A stretch of DNA of 64,000 nucleotides from Anaerolineae bacterium. GTDB lineage: Bacteria > Chloroflexota > Anaerolineae > Aggregatilineales > Phototrophicaceae. Both the position numbers and the translations under genes were made by a program. The notes under the pieces are model-generated. The model saw only the letters and a program-made list of their open reading frames with translations, had not been told where the DNA came from and made no database searches. The first letter of the stretch is position 1, and the number at the start of each line of letters is the position of its first letter. Positions 31,743-40,852 of the stretch are shown piece after piece. The stretch covers positions 124,001 to 188,000 of the forward strand of contig JAJDZV010000005.1 in assembly GCA_022824465.1 (NCBI GenBank), read 5' to 3'.

Positions 31743-32641
31743 GCACGCATGTACGCACCGGCTTTCTCAATATCAACAAACCGCTGCAATTGACCAGCCA
31801 TGATGTAGTGGCAACGGTTCGACGCCGATACCGCGCGCAGACCGGCCTCAAGAAAGTCGGGCATGCCGGGACCTTGGACCCCTTGGCTGATGGCGTGCTT
31901 GTCATCTGCCTCGGCGCCGCCACCCGGCTCAGCGAATACATCATGCCTAGCCGCAAGACCTATCGCGCGCGCATCACCCTCGGCGCGACCACCTCAACCG
32001 ATGATGCCGCTGGCGAAATTCTCACTCGAAACGACGCCAGGCATATTACCCCCGCCGACATCGAGTCAGCCATCCCGCGCTTCCTCGGCGAAACCCAACA
32101 AATTCCGCCGATGTACAGCGCCATCAAACTTGGTGGCAAAAAGCTCTATGAATTAGCCCGTAAAGGCGAAACGGTCGCGCGTCCGCCTCGAAAGGTGACT
32201 ATTCACGCTATCGAGCTCGTCGACTGGTGCAACCCGGTACTTGAACTCAAAGTGCATTGCGGCGCCGGTACCTACATCCGCTCGCTCGCGCGCGACCTCG
32301 GCGAGGCTCTTGCCACCGGCGCCTACCTGTCCGGACTGACGCGCCTCGCCAGCGGCATCTTCAAATTGACCGACAGCATCGCGCTTGATGCCATTTGCCA
32401 TAGCGACAACTGGGTTCGACACATAATCTCGACCTACGACGCGCTGCGCAATCATAAGCGCATAACGCTGCCCGAGCCTGACTGCCGCCGATTGCGACAG
32501 GGCGGATTCATCCGCCGGCCGCAGAACCCGGTCGACGATTCACACGTCTTCGCCTTCGACGCCTACCGACAGCTCGTCGCCGTCCTTGAACCGCGCGAAG
32601 CGCTGTGGAAGCCGCGTAAAGTCTTTCCTAGCATGTCCTGA
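31739..32641 (+). CDS. truB: tRNA pseudouridine(55) synthase TruB
   Basis: A 300-residue enzyme that converts U55 of tRNA T-loops to pseudouridine. The TTG start at 31739 overlaps the nrnA stop as TTGA and lies directly before the conserved GFLNINKP beginning, so it is accepted despite being a rare start codon. The catalytic Asp is in GHAGTLDPLADG (Asp47). The family KPxGxTSHD motif reads KPLQLTSHD here, with Gln in place of Gly. A C-terminal PUA-like domain follows about residue 245. Confidence 0.95.
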   Translation: MSTHVRTGFLNINKPLQLTSHDVVATVRRRYRAQTGLKKVGHAGTLDPLADGVLVICLGAATRLSEYIMPSRKTYRARITLGATTSTDDAAGEILTRNDARHITPADIESAIPRFLGETQQIPPMYSAIKLGGKKLYELARKGETVARPPRKVTIHAIELVDWCNPVLELKVHCGAGTYIRSLARDLGEALATGAYLSGLTRLASGIFKLTDSIALDAICHSDNWVRHIISTYDALRNHKRITLPEPDCRRLRQGGFIRRPQNPVDDSHVFAFDAYRQLVAVLEPREALWKPRKVFPSMS

Positions 32642-32685
32642 TTCAATGCAGTCTTATGCCACGCTCGGACCACTGACCAATTGCC

Positions 32686-33645
32686 ATGATACGCTTGCGC
32701 AGCCTGAAAGCAGCGAGACTCGACTCTGACGCCCTCGTGACTGTCGGCGTCTATGACGGCCTACATCGGGGGCACCAAAGCCTGATTCGGCGACTCGTCG
32801 ACCGAGCATATTCCACCAACCGCAAATCCGTGGTCGTCACCTTCTTCCCACATCCAGACAAAGTGCTCAATGAGGCCTCCGACCGCTACTACCTCACGAC
32901 GCCCGACGAACGCGCCAGGCTCATTGAACGGATGAATATCGACCTCCTGGTCACGCTCCCATTTGATGCGTATCTGCAAAAGCAGCCAGCAGCCGACTTC
33001 GTACAACTGCTAATTGAACATTTGAATATGAAGGAACTTTGGGTCGGCGTTGACTTCGCCTTGGGCTTCCGCCGGCAAGGCGACATTCGCTTCTTGCGCC
33101 GGTTAGGCGAAAAACACAGTTTCAAAGTCAAAGCCATCGAACTAACCGCCGCCGACAACAGCGACCGCCTGATTCGCAGTTCAACAATTCGCGACTTCGT
33201 CCGCAGCGGGCAAATGCAGGCTGCAAGCGACATGCTGGGCCGTCCCTACGCGCTTACTGGCAAGGTCGTTGCCGGTGATCGGCGCGGACGCGCAATCGGC
33301 ATTCCCACTGCGAACATTGCCGCCTGGCGCGAGCAAATCATCCCCGCAAACGGCGTCTATGCCACTTGGGCTCTGCTTGGCGAGGACGTCTTCATGGCCC
33401 CAACCAACATCGGCCGCCGACCAACCTTTGCCGGAAACGAAGTCACCGTCGAAGCGCATCTGCTGGACTTCAACCGCGACATTTATGGAGAAGACCTGAC
33501 CTTGCGCTTCATCGAGAAACTGCGCCCCGAGCGCAAGTTCGACCGCCTTGACGACCTGGTCGCCCAAATTCACGCCGATATCGCCGCCAGTCGCCAAATT
33601 CTAAGAGCCAACCCGCCTGGCTTGGCCGCGTTTGCGCCGCGGTAA
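32686..33645 (+). CDS. ribF: bifunctional riboflavin kinase/FAD synthetase
   Basis: A 319-residue enzyme making FMN and then FAD from riboflavin. The N-terminal adenylyltransferase has the nucleotidyl-transferase motif GVYDGLHRGHQ (21-31) and RSSTIRDFV near 164. The C-terminal kinase barrel has GIPTANI and the later TNIGRRPTF. It closes the nusA operon, as truB-ribF does in many bacteria. Its last 45 nt overlap the 3' end of era on the other strand, so the final 14 residues of each protein are encoded by shared DNA. Confidence 0.95.
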   Translation: MIRLRSLKAARLDSDALVTVGVYDGLHRGHQSLIRRLVDRAYSTNRKSVVVTFFPHPDKVLNEASDRYYLTTPDERARLIERMNIDLLVTLPFDAYLQKQPAADFVQLLIEHLNMKELWVGVDFALGFRRQGDIRFLRRLGEKHSFKVKAIELTAADNSDRLIRSSTIRDFVRSGQMQAASDMLGRPYALTGKVVAGDRRGRAIGIPTANIAAWREQIIPANGVYATWALLGEDVFMAPTNIGRRPTFAGNEVTVEAHLLDFNRDIYGEDLTLRFIEKLRPERKFDRLDDLVAQIHADIAASRQILRANPPGLAAFAPR

Positions 33646-34560
33646 GGCATAGCCAACGCGCCGCATAAACTCATCATTGCCGCGCCAGTTCTTCAGCACT
33701 TTGACCCGTGTTTCCAGGCGTACTTTCGCGCTCAGCAGATTCTGCAGTTCCTTCCGCGCGTCGACGCCGATCTGTTTGATCAACCGACCGCGCCGGCCGA
33801 TGACGATGCCCTTTTGCGACTCTCGCTCGACATAGACCGTCGCTTCAATGATCGTCATATCCCGCCGCTCGCGAAATCGCGTGATCTCGACCGCGACCGC
33901 GTGCGGCACTTCCTCGTTGGTTAAATCTATGATTTTTTCACGAATAATCTCGGCAGCGATGAAGCGCAGATTGGCATCGCTGGCCTGATCCGCCGGGAAA
34001 TACCGTGGACCAAGCGGCATCAACGCAACCAGTCGTTCTACCAATTCATCCACGCCGCGTTTTTCCGTCGCGCTCGTTTCCAGCCTATGGCAAGCGTCCC
34101 ACAACGCGAGATGGGCGCTGCGATCCTCTTCCGCGCGCGCTATATCAATCTTGTTTAACACCAGAACTACCGGCGTATCTGCAGCCAGCTTTGACAGCAG
34201 ACTCGCAATCTGCTGGTCTTCCTCAAGCGGCGCCACAGACGCGTCAACAATCCAGGCAACCGCATCAGCATCGCGGAGCGCCCCGCGCGCGCTTCCGACC
34301 ATGAACTCACCCAGCCGATGCTGCGGTCTGTGTATGCCCGGCGTATCTGTAAACAGAATCTGCGCATTGACCCGCGTCAAGATGCCCAACTGTCTCTGAC
34401 GCGTCGTCTGTGGCTTGGCTGCCGTTATGGCGATCTTCTGACCCAGGATAGCGTTGATTAGCGTAGACTTTCCTACATTGGGGCGGCCCACGACAGCCAC
34501 GACGCCCGACCGGTGATCGTCGCCCCAGTCATCGCTGAAGATCGAATCCAACTCATCCAT
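33601..34560 (-). CDS. era: GTPase Era
   Basis: A 319-residue GTPase that binds the 3' end of 16S rRNA and assists 30S assembly. It has the P-loop GRPNVGKST (25-33), the switch-2 motif DTPGIHRP, NKID and a C-terminal KH domain with GIVIGRRGRLIKQIG. An 18-residue acidic N-terminal leader precedes the G domain. The start ATG 34560 overlaps the stop of the upstream gene by 8 nt, indicating coupling. The 3' end overlaps ribF on the opposite strand. Confidence 0.96.
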   Translation of the reverse strand: MDELDSIFSDDWGDDHRSGVVAVVGRPNVGKSTLINAILGQKIAITAAKPQTTRQRQLGILTRVNAQILFTDTPGIHRPQHRLGEFMVGSARGALRDADAVAWIVDASVAPLEEDQQIASLLSKLAADTPVVLVLNKIDIARAEEDRSAHLALWDACHRLETSATEKRGVDELVERLVALMPLGPRYFPADQASDANLRFIAAEIIREKIIDLTNEEVPHAVAVEITRFRERRDMTIIEATVYVERESQKGIVIGRRGRLIKQIGVDARKELQNLLSAKVRLETRVKVLKNWRGNDEFMRRVGYALPRRKRGQARRVGS

Positions 34561-35056
34561 CGGCGCGCCATTGATCCAGGCTGGCGAAAGTCGACAAATG
34601 CCTGGCCAAACGCCGCGGAAACTTGGCGCGGTCTACCGCAATCAGCGCCGAGACCTGCGCCAAAGGCTGACGCTCCGATTCCCGTCCGTAAACGTAGACA
34701 TCGTACGGCCCGTCAAGATCCAACTGCTTCAACGCCACCATGTCCTCTTGCCCGTCATTGCGCCTGCCGCAAACATCCGCGCGCGGATAAAGATGCCCCT
34801 TATCCATGAGAAACCGCCAAGCTTCTTCTCCCCGCAACAGCTCGCCGTAATCGGCCACCACAAGGTCGGGCACGATCGTGACATGCGGCTTGCCAAGATA
34901 CGTGATGCCATAACGTATCACCAGCTCGCCCTGGGCGATCGTTTCGCCAACCGTAAGCTTGCGGCTTGAAAGCAGCGCTGCGCCCGCCAACAGCGTAACT
35001 ACGCCCGTCACACGCTCCGCGATCGGCGCCCGATACGGCTCAGATTCTTCTGGCAT
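34553..35056 (-). CDS. hypothetical protein with one hydrophobic segment
   Basis: A 167-residue protein that I do not recognise. A hydrophobic stretch near residues 16-30 (VTGVVTLLAGAALL) could be a membrane anchor, followed by a soluble region with many Asp, Glu and Arg residues and no catalytic motif I can name. It overlaps the era start by 8 nt and lies 8 nt after the next upstream minus-strand gene, so it is probably in one operon with both. The tight packing supports a genuine gene. Confidence 0.6.
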   Translation of the reverse strand: MPEESEPYRAPIAERVTGVVTLLAGAALLSSRKLTVGETIAQGELVIRYGITYLGKPHVTIVPDLVVADYGELLRGEEAWRFLMDKGHLYPRADVCGRRNDGQEDMVALKQLDLDGPYDVYVYGRESERQPLAQVSALIAVDRAKFPRRLARHLSTFASLDQWRADG

Positions 35057-35064
35057 GGGGATAA

Positions 35065-35346
35065 TCAGTGATGCTCCGCTTCGGCCGGAACGTTGATATC
35101 GTCAAATCGCTCGAAGGGACGCGTCCAGCCCAGCCATAGACCGATGGCGAGAACCAACAACAATAAGCCAATCACTATCATTAAGCCCAGCGAATGCGTC
35201 GCCCCGGCCTTCAAAGCGGCGCCAAAGACAACGCCGACGCTCGCGCCCAGGATCATCATTGTCATACCGATGCCGCCGACCATCGCCAAACAGTATAGCG
35301 TTAGCCTGCTCGGTTGCGCCACCGCGCCCGTCTGCTCTTCTGTCAC
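35065..35346 (-). CDS. small membrane protein of unknown function
   Basis: A 93-residue protein with two hydrophobic segments (around LYCLAMVGGIGMTMMILGASVG and LGLMIVIGLLLLVLAIGLWLG), separated by a short loop, and an acidic/His tail. GTG 35346 is chosen because GAAGG lies about 10 nt upstream. The longer frame to 35502 would overlap the start of the divergent phosphatase gene and its promoter. A pair of membrane helices joined to a short acidic tail does not point to a function. Confidence 0.55.
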   Translation of the reverse strand: MTEEQTGAVAQPSRLTLYCLAMVGGIGMTMMILGASVGVVFGAALKAGATHSLGLMIVIGLLLLVLAIGLWLGWTRPFERFDDINVPAEAEHH

Positions 35347-35365
35347 TCGATAATTGCCTTCACTA

Positions 35366-35374
35366 TGATACACT
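35366..35374 (+). promoter_or_regulatory. extended -10 promoter candidate for the histidine phosphatase gene
   Basis: TGA followed by TACACT is identical to the extended -10 of the nusA promoter. No convincing -35 hexamer is present. The predicted start near 35381 leaves about 53 nt before ATG 35434. Confidence 0.4.
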
Positions 35375-35433
35375 TCTGGCTCGTCCGCAATTCTGCCTGC
35401 GGCGCGCGAATTCGTCAAGACTGAGAGAAAGCC

Positions 35434-36036
35434 ATGAGCGTCAGCAAGGTCCTGTTCATTCGACATGGACAAACAGATTTCAACCGCCAACGTCGCCTGC
35501 AAGGCGCCTTGCCCGTGCCAATCAACGACTGCGGAATCAAGCAGTCAAGCGCCCTCGCCCGTTATCTCAAGTCGCAGCCGATTGACGCGCTATTCACCAG
35601 TCCCCGTCGGCGCGCCCTTGAAACCGCGCACATCGTCGCCGACAGTATCCAGATCCCGCTCCAATCCGACGAGCGACTCGCCGAGATCGCGTTTGGCGTC
35701 TTTGAAGGCTGCACCTTTGCCGAAGTCGCGGAGCGCTTTCCCGACGCCTTCCGCAAATGGGAATCCGGCTACCGACGTTATCGCGTTCCCGGCGGCGAAT
35801 CGCGGCACGACGTTCAACAGCGCATGGAAGCCGCCTGGCACGACATCACCCGCGCGGACCGCCACGTCACGGTCGCCATTATCGGACATAGCTCCGCCAT
35901 GATGATCATGCTCGCTAGCATGTTCGCAATTCTCCCAGACAAGCGCATTCGGAACACATCAATCACCACCCTAGAGCGCCTTGACGAAATCTGGCGAATC
36001 GCGTCCTTTGCCGAAACGCCCCACATGGCTCAATAG
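35434..36036 (+). CDS. histidine phosphatase superfamily protein (phosphoglycerate-mutase-like)
   Basis: A 200-residue cytosolic phosphatase of the branch-1 histidine acid phosphatase fold. The phospho-accepting His is in FIRHGQTDFN (residues 8-17); the partner motif TSPRRRALETA and the acid in ERLAEIAFGVFEGCTF follow, and the second catalytic His is in IGHSSAMM. The family includes cofactor-dependent phosphoglycerate mutases, CobC and broad-specificity phosphatases. The length suits the GpmB/CobC type, but the substrate cannot be fixed. It is transcribed away from the era operon. Confidence 0.88.
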   Translation: MSVSKVLFIRHGQTDFNRQRRLQGALPVPINDCGIKQSSALARYLKSQPIDALFTSPRRRALETAHIVADSIQIPLQSDERLAEIAFGVFEGCTFAEVAERFPDAFRKWESGYRRYRVPGGESRHDVQQRMEAAWHDITRADRHVTVAIIGHSSAMMIMLASMFAILPDKRIRNTSITTLERLDEIWRIASFAETPHMAQ

Positions 36037-36057
36037 TCAAACGATTTCACAATCCAA

Positions 36058-36086
36058 TTGACAAAGGTAAGAACGTGTGTTCTACT
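36058..36086 (+). promoter_or_regulatory. promoter of the HTH-protein gene
   Basis: A perfect TTGACA (36058-36063) and TCTACT (36081-36086) are spaced by 17 nt, with TGT directly before the -10. Transcription would start near 36093, about 50 nt before ATG 36144. Confidence 0.65.
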
Positions 36087-36143
36087 CTAGGTGACCGGTT
36101 TACGCGTCGCCTTTTTCGCCAGCCACCTTGCAAAGGGACTCTT

Positions 36144-36743
36144 ATGCCTTCCCAATACTCAGATTCTCAAAAGCAGCAAGCCCTGGAAATGCTCGCTATA
36201 AGCGAGGATATCGCCTTTGTCAGCGAAAGCGTTGGCATTCCCGAACGCACGCTTCGTCATTGGCGTCAACTACAGAACGAGCAGCCAGATTGCCAGATTG
36301 CCGAAAAAAACATTTCTTCGGAAGCCGAGGATGCGCAAGAGCCAGACGGAAACTCAGACGACCATTCCGACCACGCAACAGCCGACCAACCCGAAAGCGC
36401 CGAATACAGCGACCAGGAAAACTACGCCTTCATCCGCGAAAAGCTCAAAACTTGTGCCCGCCAAATGGCAATCAACCTCCAACCGGACGCGCCCGATATC
36501 AGTCGCCGCACCTTGGCTTTGGCGCGTATCCTCGACCGCATTGAACGGCTCGATCATGTTTTGCAGGAGCTATCGGTGGAAGAAGAACGCCCCGTCTGGC
36601 AAGACGCCTACGACGCCTTCATGGCATGCAACCCAAGCGCTATGACAATGCTCCGCGCGCGACAAGCAGCTGAGAATCGAGATCCGCAGTCGCAAGCCAA
36701 AGTTTACGAGTGGTACGTTGAACAGTTCCAACGAGACAGCTAA
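36144..36743 (+). CDS. HTH domain protein of unknown function
   Basis: A 199-residue protein with an N-terminal helix-turn-helix of the transposase/terminase small-subunit type (residues about 8-40, FVSESVGIPERTLRHWRQ), an acidic Ser/Asp/Glu linker (about 50-95) and a helical C-terminus. ATG 36144 follows AAAGGGA; a start at 36075 lies inside the promoter region and is rejected. No transposase catalytic domain, inverted repeats or second ORF is nearby, so it is not an insertion sequence. It could be a domesticated DNA-binding protein or regulator. Confidence 0.6.
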   Translation: MPSQYSDSQKQQALEMLAISEDIAFVSESVGIPERTLRHWRQLQNEQPDCQIAEKNISSEAEDAQEPDGNSDDHSDHATADQPESAEYSDQENYAFIREKLKTCARQMAINLQPDAPDISRRTLALARILDRIERLDHVLQELSVEEERPVWQDAYDAFMACNPSAMTMLRARQAAENRDPQSQAKVYEWYVEQFQRDS

Positions 36744-36956
36744 AGGCCAACCAGCTTGACGCGTCACTATTGAACAACCATCGTTCGGGGTTCAGTCATT
36801 GTGTATGATGCATAGGTCTTTATGTACATTATGCGCAAGCACGCCAATGCCGCCGCGCACGCCAGCCGGAGTCATGCGCCGTATCTGGTATTCCGCGACA
36901 TTTGCAGTACAATCGCCGCGCTTTGCCGCATCGTCCTGGTCGAAAGGAACGACTTC

Positions 36957-37943
36957 ATGACAGCGCCCATTCGCATCGCAGTCACCGGCGGCGCCGGCCA
37001 AATCGCCTACAGCCTGCTCTTTCGCATCGGCAATGGCGAGCTCTTCGGAGCCGATCAGCCGGTCATCCTGCAAATCCTGGAAATCCCGCCGGCCATGGAA
37101 GCCTTGAGCGGCGTCGTCATGGAATTGCAGGATAGCGCCCAGCCTCTGCTCCAAAACATTATCATCTCCGACGACCCGCGCGTCGCCTTTCAAGACGCCA
37201 ACTGGGCGATTCTCGTCGGCGGTATGCCCCGCGGACCCGGAATGGCGCGCAGCGACCTGATCGCCGCGAACGGTCCCATATTCGTGGCGCAAGGCAAGGC
37301 GCTCAACCAGTGCGCCGCCGACGACATTCGCGTGCTGGTAGTCGCCAACCCCTGCAATTCCAACTGCTTGGTCGCCAAAGCCAACGCCCCCGATATCCCG
37401 CCAGAGCGCTTCTTCGCCATGACAAGACTCGACGAAAACCGAGCCAAATCCCAACTGGCGCAGAAAGCCGGCGCGCTCGTCGGCGATATCAGCCGACTGG
37501 CGATATGGGGCAACCACAGTTCCACGCAATTCCCCAACTTCGAGCATGCGCTGATCAACCGCGCTCCCGCCGAGACAATCATTGACGACCGCGCCTGGCT
37601 GGAAAACGTCTTTTTGTCTACCGTCCAAGAACGTGGCGCCGCCATCATCCGCGCGCGCGGCCTTAGCTCGGCTGCCAGCGCCGCCAATGCCGCCCTCGAT
37701 TCCATTCGCAGCTTGATTTCGCCCTCGCAACCGGGCGATTGGTTCAGCGCCGCTATCGCCAGCGATGGCAATCCTTACGGCATCGCCGACGGCTTGATCT
37801 ATTCATTTCCGCTGCAAAACGGCGATAATAGCAATGTAGAAATTGTCGAAGACCTTCCGATTAGTGACTACGCCCGGCGCAAGATGCGCGCGTCGGAAAC
37901 TGAACTCATGCAGGAACGCGAGGCCATTCGCGACCTGCTATGA
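36957..37943 (+). CDS. mdh: malate dehydrogenase
   Basis: A 328-residue NAD-dependent enzyme interconverting malate and oxaloacetate. It resembles the dimeric Thermus/actinobacterial/cytosolic type: [16 protein letters not shown] at the NAD-binding loop, [32 protein letters not shown] and the catalytic His in WGNHSST. The usual LDHNRA reads LDENRA here. ATG 36957 is chosen because GAAAGGA lies 8 nt upstream; the ORF's earlier starts fall in a region with a TACAAT hexamer (36908-36913) that may be the promoter -10. Chloroflexus has the other, LDH-like type of malate dehydrogenase. Confidence 0.93.
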   Translation: MTAPIRIAVTGGAGQIAYSLLFRIGNGELFGADQPVILQILEIPPAMEALSGVVMELQDSAQPLLQNIIISDDPRVAFQDANWAILVGGMPRGPGMARSDLIAANGPIFVAQGKALNQCAADDIRVLVVANPCNSNCLVAKANAPDIPPERFFAMTRLDENRAKSQLAQKAGALVGDISRLAIWGNHSSTQFPNFEHALINRAPAETIIDDRAWLENVFLSTVQERGAAIIRARGLSSAASAANAALDSIRSLISPSQPGDWFSAAIASDGNPYGIADGLIYSFPLQNGDNSNVEIVEDLPISDYARRKMRASETELMQEREAIRDLL

Positions 37944-38005
37944 CCGATAGCCAGCCAAAAGCTCTGAAAACTACGTCGCTCTTTCGCGCGCGCGGTCAGA
38001 TTCTT

Positions 38006-38242
38006 CTACTCGTTCTTGACCTTTTCCACCGTCGCTTGAACGTATTCCGGCTCTTCGGGCACAACCACCGCCATGACGAAGTACAGCAGTACACCCGGTC
38101 CGCCAGCCAGCGCCAGCAGCACCCACAGGATTCGCACGATCGTCGGATCAACTCCCAAATACTCTCCGATTCCGCCGCAGACGCCCGCGATGCGCTGGTC
38201 TCTGCGCGAACGATACAGTCGCTTTCTTATGTTTATGCCCAT
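38006..38242 (-). CDS. PspC domain protein
   Basis: A 78-residue membrane protein consisting almost entirely of a PspC domain: RKRLYRSRRDQRIAGVCGG, then GEYLGVDPTIVRILWVLL, then a membrane segment GGPGVLLYFVMAVVV and the PEEPE end. PspC proteins sense or stabilise the membrane during envelope stress, though single-domain versions are poorly understood. ATG 38242 is chosen because the conserved domain starts there; the longer frame has no conserved sequence. It converges with mdh over about 60 nt that lack a clear terminator. Confidence 0.85.
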   Translation of the reverse strand: MGINIRKRLYRSRRDQRIAGVCGGIGEYLGVDPTIVRILWVLLALAGGPGVLLYFVMAVVVPEEPEYVQATVEKVKNE

Positions 38243-38361
38243 CGCTCTAATAGCTCCAGTTCCGCCGGCTTTGCGCTCGCCAAAAGCGCTCATTGACTTA
38301 TACGCAAGTCCGCAATCCGGCGTCGCGACGACTTCGCCCGTCCGTGCCCGTGTCATGACCC

Positions 38362-39708
38362 TCAGTTGGCGCGAAAGGGACTTCTGCCGATGCCCGGGAA
38401 CACGCGCAACACACCCCAGATCGTTCGCATGGCAATCCACCCGACTGTCGCCAGCCAGACCGCGCTGAAGCTCTCTGCGCTGTCCGTGTTCACCAGCTGC
38501 AATCCAAGCAAGCCGCAACCGGTAGCCAAGAGCATGGCATTGCGCAAGAAACCGTAATCGCTCGTGCCCCAATGGATGCCATCGGTAATGAAGGCAAGCG
38601 CGTTTAGCGGCTGCGACAGCGCGGCTATGACCCATGGGAGCGTGAACAGAAACGCCGCCTCCAACGGCACAAAAGCGCGCGCTACCGCCGGCGTCGCCGC
38701 TAGCATTATCAGCATCAAACCGACGCCCGCTCCCAAGCTCCAGCGCATAGTCGAAATCGCTACCCGCCTGGCGATCGGCATCTGCCCCGAACCGTAGAAG
38801 TAGCCCACCAAACTCTGCGCGGTCGTGGCGAATGCTTCAACAAAAAGCGCCGTGAAGAACCAGACTTGCCGGATGACCTGATGAGCGGCGCCCGCCTCGG
38901 CGCCCATCTGGTTGGCGACCCGCGTCGCCGCCAGGAGGAAGAGCGTCAGCGCGCCGCTGCGCACCACCAAGTCCCCACCCACTCGCAAAAGCCGGCCGCC
39001 GTCTCTCAGGCTGATCTCGCCGCGCAGCCCGTGCCGTCGCTCCAATTCCCAGAGCATCCAGGCGGCCCCTAGCCAATGACTGACTGAGCTTGCCAGCGCC
39101 GCTCCCGCCACGCCTAGCGCCGGGACGAACTGCCAGCCGAAGATTAAAACTGGATCGAGAACAATGTTGACGAGGTTGATGCCCAGCGCGATCCACAGAG
39201 CCCGGCGCATGTCTTGCGCGCCGCGCAATGCGCCGAATCCAACGATCACGATGATCACCGCCGGTCCACCCAGCAACCGGAGCTGGATGTACTGCGCCGC
39301 GTATCCCAACACCGCGCCCTCCGCGCCGAGCAGCGACGATGCAAGTTTAGCGCCGGCAAACAGCAACACATAGAGTGCCAGGCTGATTATGACGCCCACG
39401 ACTAATGCGAGGCTGATCAGCTTGCTCACGGTCTTGGTCGCGCCCCGGCCAATCGCCTGCGCGACATCGGTCTGTGTCGCCGTCGCCAGGAATCCAAACA
39501 ACCAGAACACGGAACCCAAGGCGCCCGTGCCAACGCCCAGAGCCGCCAAAGGTTCGGCGCCCAACTGCGCTACAAAGGCGGTATCGACCAGTCCCGTCAA
39601 CGGCTCGGCAATCAGCGACAGCAGGATTGGCAATGACAAGGTAAGAATCGTGCGGTTTGGCTTGCGCAGAAATGGATGACGCTCCGCTGTCGACTGGCCT
39701 GGCTTCAT
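38362..39708 (-). CDS. MATE family efflux transporter
   Basis: A 448-residue inner-membrane antiporter with about 12 hydrophobic segments in two homologous halves. Features of the DinF-like branch include ILTLSLPILLSLIAEPLTGLVDTAFVAQLG at the start of helix 1, GFGALRGAQDMRR, and GVAGAALAS between helices. Such proteins expel cationic drugs or metabolites using Na+ or H+. The substrate is not inferable. ATG 39708 is preferred to a TTG at 39792, though the ribosome site is weak. It lies 147 nt downstream of fmt on the same strand. Confidence 0.88.
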   Translation of the reverse strand: MKPGQSTAERHPFLRKPNRTILTLSLPILLSLIAEPLTGLVDTAFVAQLGAEPLAALGVGTGALGSVFWLFGFLATATQTDVAQAIGRGATKTVSKLISLALVVGVIISLALYVLLFAGAKLASSLLGAEGAVLGYAAQYIQLRLLGGPAVIIVIVGFGALRGAQDMRRALWIALGINLVNIVLDPVLIFGWQFVPALGVAGAALASSVSHWLGAAWMLWELERRHGLRGEISLRDGGRLLRVGGDLVVRSGALTLFLLAATRVANQMGAEAGAAHQVIRQVWFFTALFVEAFATTAQSLVGYFYGSGQMPIARRVAISTMRWSLGAGVGLMLIMLAATPAVARAFVPLEAAFLFTLPWVIAALSQPLNALAFITDGIHWGTSDYGFLRNAMLLATGCGLLGLQLVNTDSAESFSAVWLATVGWIAMRTIWGVLRVFPGIGRSPFRAN

Positions 39709-39854
39709 CCTGGTCTTCCCTGCCTGCGCTTCTATGACCGCTCGCCAGCTCTCGCGAGTAAGGTCGCTGCTCTGGACCGCCCGCCGGCGCAATCGGACGT
39801 GGAACCACGCCGTCGATTCACGTGCAGCCTTTTCGGCTCATGCGCGCAAAGACA

Positions 39855-40787
39855 TTAGTCTGGCGGCTCGCCCAGCCGCGCCCCGACGAAATCTCGATGA
39901 CCGTTTACGAACTCAGCCGCCGACAGCCGTTTCTTGCCCGCGGCTTGAAGTACTTCAGGAATGTACAAGCCGTCGCCGGCGCCAATCGCGACAGTTCCGC
40001 CCTCCTCGACAACCAAGCCAGGCGCGGCCGCGCCGCAAGCCCATCGTCCCGAAATCACTTTCACTTCCCGCCCTTCCCAGCGCGTATAGGCGCCGGGCCA
40101 AGGCTTGAAAGCGCGTACCAGCCGATCAATCGCATCCGCCGGCTGCGTCCAGTCGATCGCGCCATCGGCCTTCTTGAGTTGCGGCGCGTAGGTCGCCAGC
40201 GCGTCGTCTTGCGGCTGGGGCTGAATCACGCCAGACAGATACCTTGGCAGAGTTTCCAGCAGAAGATTCGCGCCCGCATGAGAAAGCTTGTCGTGCAGGC
40301 TCTGCCCGGTCTCGTCGCTCGCCAACTGGAGCGGCCGCTGCGCCAACAACGGTCCAGTATCGAGGCCGGCATCCAACAGCATGATCGTGACGCCGCTTTC
40401 GGCGTCGCCAGCGCGAATGGCCGCCTGAATTGGCGCGGCGCCCCGCCAGCGCGGCAACAGCGACGCATGCACATTGATCGTCCCGAATCGCGGGAGATCG
40501 AGCAAGCTCTGCGGCAGGATCTGTCCAAAAGCGACGACGACGAAGAGCTCCGCATCCACCTGCCTTAGCGCCTCAATCGCCGCCGCCTCCCGGATCCGCG
40601 ACGGCTGAAACAGCGGCAATCCGGCGGCAAGCGCCACCTGCTTCACTGGCGACTGGCGCAACTGCTTCCCGCGCCCGGCTCGCCGATCCGGCTGCGTCAC
40701 AATCGCGCGAAGATCGTGCGCCGCCATCAAGCCTTTCAAGCTGGGCAGCGCGAATTCCGGCGTGCCCATAAACACAATCTTAGCCAT
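39855..40787 (-). CDS. fmt: methionyl-tRNA formyltransferase
   Basis: A 310-residue enzyme that formylates initiator Met-tRNA using 10-formyltetrahydrofolate. Catalytic residues are Asn105 and His107 in INVHASLLP and Asp143 in GLDTG. The N-terminal Rossmann fold begins MAKIVFMGTPEFA; the C-terminal OB-like domain binds tRNA. The usual partner def (peptide deformylase) is not adjacent. It is divergent from recJ across a 65-nt intergenic region. Confidence 0.96.
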   Translation of the reverse strand: MAKIVFMGTPEFALPSLKGLMAAHDLRAIVTQPDRRAGRGKQLRQSPVKQVALAAGLPLFQPSRIREAAAIEALRQVDAELFVVVAFGQILPQSLLDLPRFGTINVHASLLPRWRGAAPIQAAIRAGDAESGVTIMLLDAGLDTGPLLAQRPLQLASDETGQSLHDKLSHAGANLLLETLPRYLSGVIQPQPQDDALATYAPQLKKADGAIDWTQPADAIDRLVRAFKPWPGAYTRWEGREVKVISGRWACGAAAPGLVVEEGGTVAIGAGDGLYIPEVLQAAGKKRLSAAEFVNGHRDFVGARLGEPPD

Positions 40788-40852
40788 AGCGCCCCTACCG
40801 GCAGAATGGTAGTATCATGCTGTCATTCTAGGCATATTCTCGGGCGCAGTCC

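Noticed and set aside
38243..38635. N-terminal extension of the PspC-domain gene
   Set aside because: It overlaps the 3' part of the MATE gene on the same strand and has no conserved sequence; the domain starts at 38242.
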